Below, one piece after another: positions 35,793 to 48,468 of a stretch of 64,000 nucleotides of DNA. How positions within the stretch are numbered: position 1 is the stretch's first letter; each line of letters starts with the position of its first letter. The stretch comes from Epinephelus fuscoguttatus (Eukaryota > Chordata > Actinopteri > Perciformes > Serranidae), in the NCBI RefSeq assembly GCF_011397635.1, contig NC_064756.1:35502996-35566995 (forward strand), in the 5' to 3' direction. The notes under the pieces were generated by a model, which made no database searches, was not told the DNA's origin, and saw only the letters and a program-made list of their open reading frames with translations. The position numbers and the translations under genes were made by a program.

Positions 35793-36415
35793 TTTTTTAC
35801 ATTGTACGATCAAATTGTATTTAAATGTCCAGTTAAATTAACAACTTCGCAACCATCACCAGAGCTGCACATTATACAATCAAACACATCAGCATGATGA
35901 GATGTTCACAATGAAGATGCTAGCATGTTGATATAAGGTTTACCATCTTAGTCAGTAAATAGCTGAAGCAGATTGGATCAAGGGTTACACACGCTTCAAA
36001 CAAATGTGATACACTATCAAAAGCTTAATAATTGTTTTGGTATGGCTGTGTCCGTGCAGACATGTTGTACCAAGATGTTGTCAGATTTGTGTTGTATTAA
36101 ACATGACTTCAAATAAGATCAGCTGGGGCTCGTCTAGTTTATTTATTATTCATCAAAATTAGGATTGACAAGAGTTTTTCCACATCAGTAAGGGGGATAA
36201 ATGTTTTCACAGTTCATCCCTTGGAGACCGCAAATGTCCATACTAAATGTAATGGCTATTTATTCAATAGTTGTTCTGATATTTTAATAAATGTCAAAAA
36301 TGTCAACCTGCTGGTGGCCCTGCAGGAAATTTCAGGGGATAACCAAAGACAGTAGGATTTCTCCTGAATAGCATGTGTTGTTCATACATGCAATTATGAA
36401 CCAAAAGTGTCAATC

Positions 36416-37250
36416 TGTAACAGGTGGTGTTTGGACCCAATAGCAGCACAACAGAGACCAGAAACAGTTAGTAATAATGTGTATTGTTATTATTTAGTAG
36501 GTACTGAGCAGGGATTCAAAACAACACCTGGTTCAGTTCTACACTCTGGGATAGTCTCTTCTCAAAGTTCTTGGCAGCCCAGCTGGTTTGGCAGGCTAAT
36601 CCAGGCCAAGAGGTAGGCAGGTGAGCAGGGGTGCTAGCTCAACAACAACAGAAGGGGCTACTGCAGGCTATCTTACCGCCATTTTAAAGAGTAAACTCCG
36701 TCCTCTTCCCTGTTTTCCTCTCGAGATTAAACATCAGGCTGTTACTTTGCTGGTTGGCCATGCACAAGATGATGTCCCATCATATTACCTTCATCACCAA
36801 ATGTAGTAGCCTATTCTTTCTTCAAAACACTGTGCACTCCTCTGTGGATTCCCCATCTGCTTTATTCCTCGCACTTACAGATAACTTTAAGTAAAACCAC
36901 AACAAACTAACTCTAACCCTTCACCTCCAGAAGGTGATGGACAATAAATTCGGCAACGGGAAATCACTCAGGAATGAAGAGCTGGAAAATCTTGCATGAG
37001 TGGCGAAGAACCATCTGGCAACAAGTGACTGAGAGGCATATGTGCTGGCTGGAAGTAATGACGAACGGGTGAACTGAGTTGGCTTGATGAGGTGGGCATG
37101 CCGGACAGACAGGAGCATGAAAGGCATAGACAGGTGATTGATTAGCAGGTAGGAGTTGTGGAGTGGCAGTGTGAGAGGAAAATTACTGACCAAAGGCTGA
37201 ATGATTGTTCATGCTAAAAGAGCAGTGACCAGGAACGCAACACTGTGACA
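36416..37250 (+). mobile_element. Solo LTR (copy B), 835 bp, uninterrupted
   Basis: TGTAACAGG...CTGTGACA between CAATC repeats (36411-36415 and 37251-37255). It has the empty target (GAGCTGGAAAATCTTGC at about 36980) for the transposon found in copy A. Confidence 0.75.
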
Positions 37251-37714
37251 CAATCTGCTTGTGGAGCTAGCGAAAAAGTCAGGGGGACACCAAACTCATT
37301 AGAAGATATTGTCTCTACGTCTGAGCAAATCCAACCAATAAACTCTGAGGTATTTCAGTGTGGACAAAAGTGGTGGACCGACTGACCAACACACCTACCA
37401 ACAAACCAACACTGCCATTCCTTGAGCCACGCTGCCAGTATGGCGAAACAAAATGCAAAATATATTTTACTATATCCTGTACTGATACATTCAGGTGGCA
37501 TAACAGCTCAACTACTCAAGAAAGATGGAAGAGGGCTTAATGTTTGCTGCATGACATTTACTGTACTTATGAAGAGCAACGCACAGCAGCAGGTTATTAT
37601 GTGTGTTAGAACACCCAAACCCAGGGCGATGGCTCACTGTTTAAGACACATACCATGTAAAAGACAGGGGTGTCCAATTTTTTTTTAAATGGGGGCCAGG
37701 TTATCCATCCATCC

Positions 37715-39200
37715 ATGTTTTTTTTTTCTTATTTTTTTTAAAAGATACCTTTATTACTTTTTCAGTTTATACAAGAAAAGCATTTTACAAAAACATAAAA
37801 GTGCCTCATACTACACAGAACATGGTGAACAAAACCCCTGACACGGTGAAAAAACAAACAAACTAATAATAATAAATAAATTCAAAGAAGATTTATATGA
37901 AGTACAGAAATATGTAACAACATCAGGGAAAACAAAACAAACCATACAACAGCACTGAAAGCTCAAATTGACAGTTGAAGGAATACGTGAGCAGATATCC
38001 AGGCATTACAGTGTTACTGTATGGTGTTTGGTTGATACCAAAACTCAAGTATGGTTCTTTCCAGGAATGACTGACCAGATAAGTCCACAGAGGCCCTTCT
38101 GTAGAGTCTGTGCACTCTCCATACCGATATAATTCAAAAAGGGGTTCCAAGTTTTATAAAACAACAGAGGTATGTCCTTAAGCCAGTAGGTCATTGCTTC
38201 CAGAGGAATAAGTTCCATTATACAACATTTAGTTCTGGCCCTGCAATCTGATTGGTCGAGAGACAGTAAAACTGTGATGATACTGGAGTACAACATCACG
38301 GTTATTTCACTGTGTATGTATCACTCCGCCTCACAGCTGATTGCAATCAACAATCAAATCAAAACTGACGGTTAGTGTCAGTTAGGTCAGCAGTTGCGTT
38401 GTAGGCTAATTAATTCATCCACTGTCAAACAGCCAAAAATACGGATTTATTTCCTAAAATAAGTTTTGAATTGAACTATGAATGGTCATCAGAGGAAGAT
38501 GAGGAGAGGAGAAGCTGAATCCATCTGAGCACACATCCACGCTTTGTCAGTGTTTCATCAGCGGAGCTCAATGACTTGGAGAAAAGCAACATACTGTCAG
38601 ATCAGAGGCAGAGTCGGCTGTGCCTGTGAAGCGACAGTCCACCATGCAGTCACCACAGACTTATTTCACCGGCTGCACAATTATTGGAAACGTGCAGATA
38701 AATGTGTGTAAAGATAAGTGCCTGGCGCACCATGTCTGCATTACATAGCAACGGTGACAGCGGAGTCCTGAGAGAACTATTTTTGTTGGCGGAAGACAAA
38801 TAAAATGCTTAAATGATCTATTTTGTTCTCATTTTTCAACATTTCTTAATCAGCCTTGCTTATTTAACTGTTGAACTGTTGTATAAAAGCAATATCACAC
38901 TCAAGGCCGTGATGTTGTACTGTGATATCGTCACGGCTGTGATTCGGTCGTAGGCACGAGGCCGCAGGCCGAGTGCCGAAGATATCACAGCACAACATCA
39001 TGAGCTCAAGTGTGATATTGCTTAATTATACCCTGTTACCACTGTGAGAGATTAGGAGGTTTGTCAGAGATCCACTGGAGTAGGATACACCGTCTGGCAC
39101 CAAACAGAAGAGCATCAAGCAGTCATGTTGTTCAATTAGCTGGTTAAAGGATTTGACAGTGCCGTCAACTATGGATAGCTAATGAGGAGGACTAACAGGA
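37715..39200 (-). pseudogene. Candidate retrocopy or LINE-tail remnant (copy B), with nested repeat
   Basis: Copy of 4727-6300: T run near 37720-37740, then the same unrecognised minus-strand frame (37923-38150, LSFGINQTPYSNTVMPGYL) and the nested hairpin repeat at about 38225-39030. The short ORF in the nested repeat is shifted here by base-count differences (GAGGAGAGG for GAGGGAGAGG). Confidence 0.3.
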
Positions 39201-39472
39201 AGTGACGATGATGAAACTGGTGACCACAATTTCACTTGGCCTTATTTTGGGATGTTCTTGTCTTTAAAGTCACTGTGAACAGCTCTCTCTCAGAGGGCTG
39301 CAGTAAGCTCCACAGAAGACAGAGTATAGGATTTGAACAGCATGGAGGATTTTGATGGGTAATATTCATCTTTACACCTCAGAAGTCCATTTTGAATGAC
39401 ATATATTTAATAACAACACTTTAATGGAATTTTGGCAGTTCCTCAAAGGCTTTGTTTAAAAAATATATATAA

Positions 39473-40437
39473 ATGGGAGATAACAACTCATTGATTGGTG
39501 GTGAGTCTTTACAGTGGCAGATCAATGACCGGGTCATTATTGTGCAGCTCCTGGTGATGATTTTTCTTTGCATCAACTTTTGCTCATCTTAACCTTTTTC
39601 AAAAGGAGTGTTTCTACAACTACACGCTACATCTTGTTTGCAGTTACACTACTGTCTGATAGCTTTGTATTACTCGTGACTGATGTCATCCTCATCTTAA
39701 ACTATTTTCAAATTCCCATGCATGTTTGGTTATGCATCATCATCTCTTTTCTGTTAATTCTGCATCTTTTGATCACACCAGTTACTCTGACAGCAATGAC
39801 CCTGGAGCGCTATGTGGCCATATGCATGCCCCTGCGTCATGGAGAGTTGTGCTCCCGTCACAGCACTGTGAACTGCATTCTAATAATTCATGGCCTCAGC
39901 TCTGTACCCTGTATTGTTGTCCTCTCTACTTTCTTTGCATCAGTCTCTCTTAGCTTTTATGAACAACACAGTGTATGTTCTGTTCAGATATTTCTTGTGC
40001 ACAGGTGGCAGAAACATCTTAGGTCAGCTCTAAATCAGTTTTACTTCTTGATTATGTGTATTACTATTGTATTCTCCTATGTTAAAATACTGAAAGTAGC
40101 TAAAACTGCATCAGGAGAGAATAAAAAGTCAACATGGAAAGGACTCAGAACAGTAATTCTTCATGCTTTCCAGCTGCTGCTCTGTCTCATCCAGCTGTGG
40201 TGTCCATTCATAGAAGCTGCTCTACCTCAGATTAATGTCAATTTGTTTAATACTGTCAGGTATTTTAACTACATAATGTTTAGTCTTGTTCCAAGATGTC
40301 TGAGTCCTCTCATTTATGGCCTCAGGGATGAAAAGTTTTTTCATGCTATAAAAAATGTCTGCTTTGGCTTATGTACAAAAAGCATTTGGAAAGGTAGATT
40401 AATTATTTCTGAACAGAGAAATGTATTTATTAAATAA
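39473..40437 (+). pseudogene. Odorant receptor (OR131-like), copy B, one net frameshift
   Basis: From the ATG at 39473 the frame reads a normal N-terminus to VIIVQLLVMIFLCINF, where one T is missing (about 39578) relative to copy A. The next frame (39568-40437) then runs without a stop through TM2, MTLERYVAICMPLRH, TM5, LRTVILHAFQLLLC, SPLIYGLRDEKF and the C-terminus EQRNVFIK. Two nearby deletions (one T and two bases near 39596-39617) together cost one codon. So a single frameshift separates this copy from an intact receptor of about 320 residues. It may be a recent pseudogene or a base-count error; the conserved motifs argue that it was recently functional. Confidence 0.88.
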
Positions 40438-42920
40438 AAAGCACCAGAAATTCTGCTGTGCATGTTGCAATTCACCCACGTGTTTTCTTTATGACTAGTT
40501 TATTCTTATAATCCCAACTGTGATTACATTTCTTTTTAAGCAACAATTCAAGCTCAACACTGTTGTACTTTTGTATTCTTGCATCATTGTTCATATGAGG
40601 TGACTACTTTCAGGTTTTCTTTGCCCTTTATGTTAAGTTAGATGTAATATTGCGTATAGGCCCTTGTTGCGTTTAAACTTGTGTACTTCTGATCAGTCTT
40701 CCCTTAGATGAGTGAGCTTCAGTTGTCCTCATGGAATATACAGCTTTATTACAACACAAATATGATCTTAAAAAAAGCTTTTGGCACAGCACGTGTGCAA
40801 TGACAGAGATATTCTAAAAACTTAAAGTAACATTACGTTCACTGAGCCTTGAACAGTGTATCCCAGGTCATACAGAATCACACATCCATAGAGGAGAAAA
40901 AAGCATGTTGTGTAAGCCTTGGTCCAGACTGCTTGGTGGAAACAAATTTGACATACTGGATAAAGTGGACAATGTATTACAGGAAATAAATCATATGCCA
41001 CATACTTACCTTTTTTTTCCCCTTACATCCTTCACACACTAAAATATATGCTTAACTAAAATGTATTCAGAGAAAACCTATTAACATTTATCCACTCACA
41101 CCACTGCACCCTTCTTTCCATTTTGGAGAACATACAGAAAATTTGTAGTACATTTAATCAAGTATGAAACTAAAAGATGCATTGCTGTAGATTAAACAAC
41201 AGGACAGTGTATAAAAAAGTTAATATCAACACAAATACAAAACACACATTAATGTACTTTTAATTTAAAACATTCTGTATGATGGTAAAACACTGACAGG
41301 GACCATTTTTCTGCACAATGAGTACTTCCTCCATCCTTTAAGTAAATTTATCTGATAATATTACAAGTGTAGTCGTGCAAAATTAAAAGAGTGCCAAGAC
41401 TAATGGCCTTCGACTCATGGAAGGAGCCCCGGTGCATTGGGTCACTCATGCATCTTGGATTTTTCTCAAAACCAATATCATCAGAAACCATTACTTTCCC
41501 CAGCACAGAGAATCTGCTGCACCCCTTACTAGACCGAGTGCATTTTGACCTTCTTCACCTTTTGTTTTTAACATTTTGTTGTTTTTGCTGACAAAGAGAA
41601 AATCTAATAAAAGGATGTTTAGGTCCTAGTTGCCTCTGTCTGTGTGCTTTTGAGGCAGCATTGTACAACAGCCTGGGGTGTAGCTTTTCTTGTGACAACA
41701 ACTTTGGCCATCATTCACTTTTCATCTGGTGCCATCGTCCAGTCAAACTTTAAACTTGATTAGTACTTTGGTCTATGACTGAATACTTCCACAACTATCG
41801 ACACATCAGCATTAGCTAGTGCTAATTAGCAAATGCTAGCATACTAACTAATATGAACAGAGATGGCATACCTGGTAATCATTATGGCATCAGGATGATA
41901 ACTTGCCATTGTGAGCAGGCTAGCATGCTGACATTAGCATTATCTTGAAGCACTACAGTGCCCAGGTTCAGCCTCACAGAGCCACTAGTCTGCTGTACAC
42001 TCTTAGCACTATTATGTGTTAGTCAAAGGTGCAGATTTCACAAGGTGCAAGATACAGAACATGTACCCAATTTTTAATTAAGGGAAATGGAATGCTAGTA
42101 CCATTTTGCATTCTTACAACACAGGTAACTACAACAGATGTTTCCTCTAGGCCCGTACACACCATCAAGTGTGAGCTTGACTTTCCAAGGGAAAAAGTTT
42201 GGACACCTTTGCTTCAGAGGAGGGCTCATCAACTAAAGGGCCAGAAATTTTCTAAGCTGACACTTCGGGATCAGACTTTCAAATTATACATGTATGTGGG
42301 TGCCTGTTTATGTTTTGAAATAACATGAAAAGATATATTATCGGTGGAGGGTCTGGGGACCCTACTCCAGGAAAAAAAAATGTGATTAAAACAAATTTTC
42401 TGAACTTCTACCACCTGTACTCACGAGATTAGTTCGCTTGATGGTGTTATGAAAATCAAGGATGTATCAGTTATGTACAGTACAGTATGATTGGGTGGGC
42501 CCTAAACTGAGAGTATAATCATAATAATCTGGGGAGGAATCTACCATTTGGCCTCCAACTTAAAGGGCCCAAACAGTTACATAACTCTATTATGATGTTC
42601 AGATATGGAAAATACTGAATTATGTTACTGTTCTAACTCTTTGTACCCCACTCTCCAACATTATAGAAAAATTAAAAGCTCCTCTTTGAACAGACTTGCT
42701 GAGTTGGTGAGGCCTATCTGAGAAATGCCTTGCCTGATGGTTTTGTGAGAGCATCCCCAAGCTTATAGGCAGGTGGTAGGGACCCTGCCACTGTGGTCCA
42801 CACACACCCTTCCTGCAGTGGGGCAGAGTCCGCAGCCTTGTTGGGCAGGGTGAGTGTCCAGTACATATGGACAGCAGTGTTATGGTTTACACCCAGTCTG
42901 TTCATACAGGACATGTTGGG

Positions 42921-43293
42921 CTCTTTTCAGTGTCTGTGCTCACTGGAACAACACAGAAGTGGTGAAAAGGGGCTGAGTATGATACACTTGCATGTTCCTG
43001 TGCTCCTTGATGACCTGGAGAATGTGGCATGCAGGGTGTCTTTTGCTTGTCTTTTGACCCCTGCAAGGTCAGGCCATGGCTCGACCTGGTTCAGGTGCAT
43101 ACCTGGGTTAGCTGGGGGCCCCTACCTCTCTGCTGGGGTGGTGTGGTAAAGAAGTAAAGAAGTAGGTGGGCTGCGGCGACTAACCTTTAACGTGTCAGGA
43201 TCAGTGTGGCAGGGTCAATGTTATATTATGACAGGGTCCATGGCTTCACCCAGTTTACTGATATCCACTTGGACTCAACAATGAACTGATTAC
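42921..43293. other. Sequence present only in copy B
   Basis: After ACATGTTGGGCT the copies differ until ACTTTGTGGTCAAAGG. The extra bases include CCTGCAAGGTCAGGCCATGG and end in ATCCACTTGGACTCAACAATG, the word of the 34290-34850 repeat. Because that repeat word normally precedes the TCAAAGGTCA block, a deletion in copy A is as likely as an insertion here. Confidence 0.7.
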
Positions 43294-44365
43294 AACTTTG
43301 TGGTCAAAGGTCAAAGATAACTGTGACCTCAAAAAAACAGATGCTAATCAAATGTCTAATTGGATAAAATGGGTGATTAAATGAGTGATGACATTTTCCA
43401 CACAAAGGGTCAAAGGTCAACTTCAGTATGAAATCATAATGTTCTAAAAAGTCATTTTTTCTGGGTGTAGTTTAACATGTTAACTCAGGAACAGAAGGGG
43501 AGACATTTGGTCAGACAGTGAATTGGTGACACTAATCTTGGGTGTCCACCTTGAAACTGCGCTGATCGTATAGATCATCTGTGCTGCCAGGTTGAAGATG
43601 TGTGATGCATCCATGTTTCACCCAAAAATACACTTAATATCTTTTATTAAATTCCTTCAAAGTTTTCACTGCTTATATCGTCTCAGTGTGGACAGACATG
43701 GACATAAACTGCAATTTAGCAAACAACTGTGAGGTGGTAAATCTGCTTTAGTGTAACAGATTGTTTCTCAACTGGTGTTCATGAATGTAGAGGAACAGCC
43801 TCTCTGGACTTCCCTTCAACCAGTATTATCAGTGAACAAGACAACAAGACACCACCGGAGGGTCAAGTGTTTAGGACTCACCCCTGTATTTCCCCGACTG
43901 GACAAAAACTTCTTTCAGCCATCCTTAGGCCAAAAGGAGGTAAAAGTCACTTGGGATCCTCAAGTTTCAGATGCCATCTTAAAGTATCCAGCCTTGGGGT
44001 AAAACGCGTGATGAACGACCCACTAGTTGTCGTGAGACAATGCTTTTTTTCTCGGCCACATCCTGTCTATTCATGTAGCCTTGGGGAAATTCCGCCCTCC
44101 CCTCTCTTACCAAATGTTTCTGTGTCACAGAATTGAAATGTCTGTTGGAAGTGAAATTATACATTTTATCCATATTATGTGTTTGGAGTTGTAAAATATA
44201 GTTGCATTTGTTAATCAACCTGTTTTCATGAATATGTGCTTTCTCATTTTGTTTTTCATTATATGTTGCCACTATAGGTTAGTCTAGAGTGTGTGTATTT
44301 GAAGCAATTTATACTTTGCTGATACACGTGGTATAATAATTGTATTCATTTTAATTGGATGTTAA

Positions 44366-45967
44366 AGGGATAGTTCAACATTTTGGCAAATGTGCCTATT
44401 GCTGTAATCCCTATAGTCATATGAGTAGGTACATTACCTTTAATTGTCAGTGCGTGCTGTTCTGAGATCAGTGGGACAGTGCTGCCCGCTGAAATGGAGG
44501 TGAATGGTACAGGTCCTTCTCTCCCTCAAAACTAATCAAATACACCATCAAATGACTCCAAAAGGCTCTAGTGGAAAACACATGGCTTGCGCATTCTCCA
44601 CGCTATGAAATAATAATGTATAATTAAGTAACATTACGACACATGAAGCAAATACTCGGAACTACTTTCTTAAGTAAACCACTGGGTGGAGTGACACAGT
44701 GCGACCTGAGACAGTGCCGTTGTTATTGCTTGTAGCCATTAGCGGTATCGTCAGCTGAACACACCAGAAGGTTTGAGGAAAGTTTACAAGTGTTTTTGTA
44801 AATCATGGTTTACACATGTATAGTAAAAGGTTGCAGTCAAGACATAGAGCAAAGTGAAGTTTCACGTAGTTCCAACCAGTAATACGGACAGGATGAAATA
44901 ATGGCTATTTGTGCTGGACATCGACCCCAACATGCCTGTGGAAATGGTTCGGAAAATGTTTATGTGCTCCGGCCATTTTTTACTGGAGGACTACGCTGAA
45001 AGGATGGAGCGCAGAAGCTCAGGAATGTTTCAAATGCTTTTCTTGAAAGATAGTGTCATACCATCTGTCGGCATCACAAAACGAGCAGACGTGGTAAGTG
45101 ATCGTTATGTATCTTGCTCAGAAATCTCTCTGCTGTAACGTTACGTCCATGTTGAGTAACATTAGCCTACAACCCAAGCATGGTAAATAAGGCTAAAATG
45201 CAAATGTTGTTGTGGTTATGTTATGGATAAGTGCTTGCCCAGAGCATATAGTGAAGTGACTGGCATTACTTCTCATTGTTGGGAATAAACAGACTGCTAG
45301 GGAACATTTTATGTTGTTGTTCCCTCAGGAGTTGTGGTGATTTATGAGTGTGGAGTTAGCATGTTCTCCCCGTGTTCCGGTGATTATTTTGAGGCGTACT
45401 CTATATTTATATTGCACAGGTGTACCTAATAAAGTGGCCAGTAAGCCCCACATTTACACTACCGGCTCTGGGTCTCCCCTCAGCCCCTGGTTGCTCGGCA
45501 GCCTCAGCCTCTCTTCTTGCTCTCTCTTCTTCCAAAACCTGTAACTCTTCCTCTGTATATTCTGGCTTCTTCTCAACAAACTTGTTGTTTTGATGACGCA
45601 AGTAACTGTACTAAACATATGCTGTTTGAAATCACTCCGCCCAGCAAGTACTGTATGTCTGGAATGTAGGTCCCGGCTGTGCATTTGGCTTCAAAACAAC
45701 TCTGTCTCGTAATATTACATTATTATTTCATAGCGTGGTGAATGTGTAAGCTACAAGTTGTCCACAAGAGCGTTTTGGAGTCATTTGATGGTGTATTTGA
45801 TTAGTTTTGAGGCAGAGAGGGACCTGTGTTCACCTCCATTTCAGCGGGCAGCTCTGCCCCACCGATCTCAGAACAGCACGCACTGACAGTTAAAGGTAAT
45901 GTACCTACTCATATGACTATAGGGATTACGGCAATAGGCGAATTTGCCAAAATGTCGAACTATCCCT
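44366..45967. mobile_element. Kolobok-like DNA transposon (copy B)
   Basis: Same element as 11023-12628, between TTAA sites at 44362-44365 and 45968-45971. The THAP exon (about 44805-45103) is more decayed: eight bases are missing after GGTTGCAGT, shifting the frame, and the TAA before TGGCTATTTG remains. Confidence 0.75.
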
Positions 45968-46537
45968 TTAAGAACCGATTTCGACCATAATGAGAAAAGT
46001 GTGTGCCTATCGCGTAACATTTCAAAGTATATGATCTTGTATGATAATGTAGCACCCTTAGTCTTGACTTTTAGGTTTAATGGATACTCATATCGCTCTA
46101 GGTCCGGTAGGAGTTGCACCAGGAAGTGACTCACAAAAGGGAGTGGGTGTTGGCATTTGAACAGGTGATATTTTAATATCAATGCAAAACAAATGATATA
46201 CATCAACAGCTTGGCTGTGCATTTATTTACCAAAATAAGGCGCCATAAAATAAAAGAAAACCAAAAGAAGAGTCCATAGAACCCAAGCTCTCCTGCTCGA
46301 AGGGTTCTGGTAAGGTCAGCTCAAGAAAAAAAAAGGATCCAATGTGTGTGTATGTGTGTTCTGTGTATCAATGTCCATTCAGTTTCTTTTGTCCTCAATT
46401 TCTATAACTACTACCCGGGTAGGTGAGGAGTGTGTGTGTCTTATCTGTTCTCAGAGTGTGAGATTCAGATGATCTGGAGTCGTCAAGGTAGGTTCTGCAG
46501 CTGGCCACACTGCATCTCCAACTCACTCTCAGAATCG

Positions 46538-46637
46538 NNNNNNNNNNNNNNNNNNNNNNNNNNNNNNNNNNNNNNNNNNNNNNNNNNNNNNNNNNNNNNN
46601 NNNNNNNNNNNNNNNNNNNNNNNNNNNNNNNNNNNNN
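46538..46637. other. Assembly gap (100 N)
   Basis: Exactly 100 unknown bases, the usual placeholder for a gap of unknown size. Sequence on the two sides need not be adjacent in the genome. Confidence 1.
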
Positions 46638-46906
46638 CACTCAGCCATTTAGAATAATATGTGGGTTGCAACTGATGCCCCCGCACACCGTATTAAAAGT
46701 GGGGCATTTGTCAGTGAAACGTGTCAAGTCACAGTGGCAGCGGCTCTCCGTTGTTAATATGAAGACAGTCAGTGAGTAGAGACAAATCTTAAATTGTTGA
46801 CTTTAGTTTGCGGATATTTATGATGGATGCACTGTATGTTTTGAAACCTTCTGAAGGTCGCCAACGTGCCGGAAAAAACACAGCAGATTACGACCAGTCG
46901 GCGCGG
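46638..46906. repeat. snRNA array unit, upstream segment (unit 1)
   Basis: Nearly identical to 53848-54113. In unit 1 it continues into the U2 promoter region; in unit 2 it is cut by a LINE at 54114. The distance between the two copies is 7210 bp, or about 2.05 kb once the LINE in U1 is removed. Confidence 0.9.
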
Positions 46907-47160
46907 GGGACCGTGCTGTGACTGCCTCCTTTTCCGCTGACCCATTGGCAGTGTCACTTTTCGGCCCGCGTTAACTCCCGTAACCTTTTGTAATAAAAGG
47001 CTGCGGTCGGATGCATATTTGTGTTGCCCATCAGTCATAAAACATCGAACTTCGCGTTCACAGTCTGCCGTGTGTTTTCGTAGCGATCGAAATCATATTG
47101 AACCCGCGAGCCAGAGTCACAATGAGGAGACTGAGTCTCCCACTTCACTCGGCAGTCAGT

Positions 47161-47347
47161 ATCGCTTCTCGGCCTTTTGGCTAAGATCAAGTGTAGTATC
47201 TGTTCTTATCAGTTTAATATCTGATACGTCCCCTACCCGGGGACCATATATTAAATTGCTTTTTGGAACAGGGAGATGGAAAAGGGGCTTGCCCCGTCCA
47301 CTCCACGCATCGACCTGGTATTGCAGCACTTCCAGGAACGGTGCGCC
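47161..47347 (+). ncRNA. U2 spliceosomal snRNA
   Basis: Begins ATCGCTTCTCGGCCTTTTGG and continues through AAGTGTAGTATCTGTTCTT, which contains the branch-point recognition sequence GTAGTA. The Sm-site region reads GCTTTTTGG, one base from the usual ATTTTTGG, then AACAGGGAGATGG. The 3' hairpins end CTTCCAGGAACGGTGCGCC. The 187-base length agrees with vertebrate U2. U2 pairs with the intron branch point in the spliceosome. It is transcribed by RNA polymerase II from a TATA-less promoter; the first 500 bp downstream of the gap must hold this. Confidence 0.96.
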
Positions 47348-47366
47348 CCCCCCCCCCTCCCTTAAC

Positions 47367-47380
47367 GTGTTGAAAGCAGA
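47367..47380 (+). terminator. U2 3' box
   Basis: GTGTTGAAAGCAGA, 19 bases after the RNA end, fits the vertebrate snRNA 3' box (GTTT, short spacer, AAA-rich, AGA) that directs 3'-end formation by the Integrator complex. Confidence 0.7.
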
Positions 47381-48271
47381 CCATGTAGGTGCCCTCGCCT
47401 TGCTTTCTTGTTCTCGCCATGCTAGTGTGCAAATTGCGTATGTGTTGACTGAGCCCCTCTACCAGGTGCGCGTTTCTAATAGTCATGCGCTATGACATCA
47501 TTTGCACACTTGCCCAACTTCTCTTTTTGGAACTTTGGCCCTGTTTGAACTTTTCGCCACTGTCTAGCACTTTCCTTTTGAGGGCGTGTTATATGCATCT
47601 CACTGTAAAATGAACTGAACCGGTACCTGTTGAGTGAGACCACTAGCTGCCAGTTCAGTCAGATGAATAGATCCATTCCCCCAACGTGAAAATCCACTCT
47701 GCATAATTTCTGCCGCTGTTTGCCACAGTCGGGTCTGTGCCCACATGTCAAAAGAAAGGCAAACACTCTTCACGTGGTTGCGCTTTATTTATAATATTAT
47801 TTTCTTCTTTCCTTTAGTTTCAAACAGAGAAGCATGCGGATATATTTTTTTAACAAAGTGTTGTTCACACTCCAGACCAATAGGTGGCAGCAGCGGGCGG
47901 ATCACGCCGTGTCTCTCATGTGAGGAGACTGGCCTGTTTTTTAGTCTTTCCGCTGATTTTTTTCCTTTTAAATGCAGATCAAACAACACTTGATTGCAGT
48001 GTCATTTATCTTTGTCTGGTGTCAACTCACGTAGGTTTTTGCCTCATTTATTGGAGATCAGTGGACAGCCTGGCCATGTTAGCTTAGCTTTTACTATGGA
48101 TATACAGCATGACGTGATGAGACATGTGCCCATTTCTCTCAAGTAAAATGTGAACAAGTTTTTTTCAGTCTCACTGCAAAAGTGTCTCTTGTATATTAGC
48201 GTCCTGTAGATTATCAGAGCCTTTATAGTGTGTGCTTCTGGACTGGTCATTGCCATACATTGCCAGCACCA
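47381..48271. other. Spacer between U2 and U1
   Basis: No gene seen. Frames here are short and unmatched. The region probably holds distal promoter elements of U1, but I could not identify an octamer with confidence. Confidence 0.5.
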
Positions 48272-48290
48272 TCACCTATCATCGTATGAC
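48272..48290 (+). promoter_or_regulatory. Candidate proximal sequence element of U1
   Basis: TCACCTATCATCGTATGAC lies at -55 to -37 from the U1 start, the position of the vertebrate proximal sequence element, and begins TCACC as the vertebrate consensus does. The match beyond the first bases is only partial. Confidence 0.45.
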
Positions 48291-48326
48291 CGTGAGTGAG
48301 GCCCCTGTGTGTGAGGTGTACAACTC

Positions 48327-48369
48327 ATACTTACCTGGCAGGGGAGATACCATGATCAAGAAGGTGGTT
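48327..48369 (+). pseudogene. U1 snRNA, 5' half
   Basis: ATACTTACCTGGCAGGGGAG then ATACCATGATCAAGAAGGTGGTT is the first 43 bases of U1, including the ACUUACCUG that pairs with 5' splice sites and the start of stem-loop I. The usual CACGAAG of loop I reads CAAGAAG, a change in the region bound by the U1-70K protein. A LINE follows at once; the rest of U1 lies at 53526-53651. Confidence 0.95.
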
Positions 48370-48468
48370 CACTTCACTTCATTGCAGTCGAGCGGTGTAG
48401 GGGGCGCAATCAAGTGCTTGTGGACGATTTGTGGCTTACTGATCAACTTGGTCTATTCTTTTTAAGTA

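Larger units (their letters stand above)
34728..46537. repeat. Segmental duplication, copy B
   Basis: Collinear with 90-13200; see copy A. It ends exactly at the run of N, so its true right end is not visible. Non-coding parts not listed separately (34850-36410, 40438-44360, 45970-46537) mirror copy A and hold no gene that I can support. Confidence 0.95.

Noticed and set aside
46395-46686. Open frames crossing the N run
   Set aside because: They are open only because N is not a stop; there is no real sequence.
47019-47495. Plus-strand frame of 158 residues over the U2 gene
   Set aside because: It runs through the U2 RNA and its promoter; a protein there has no support.
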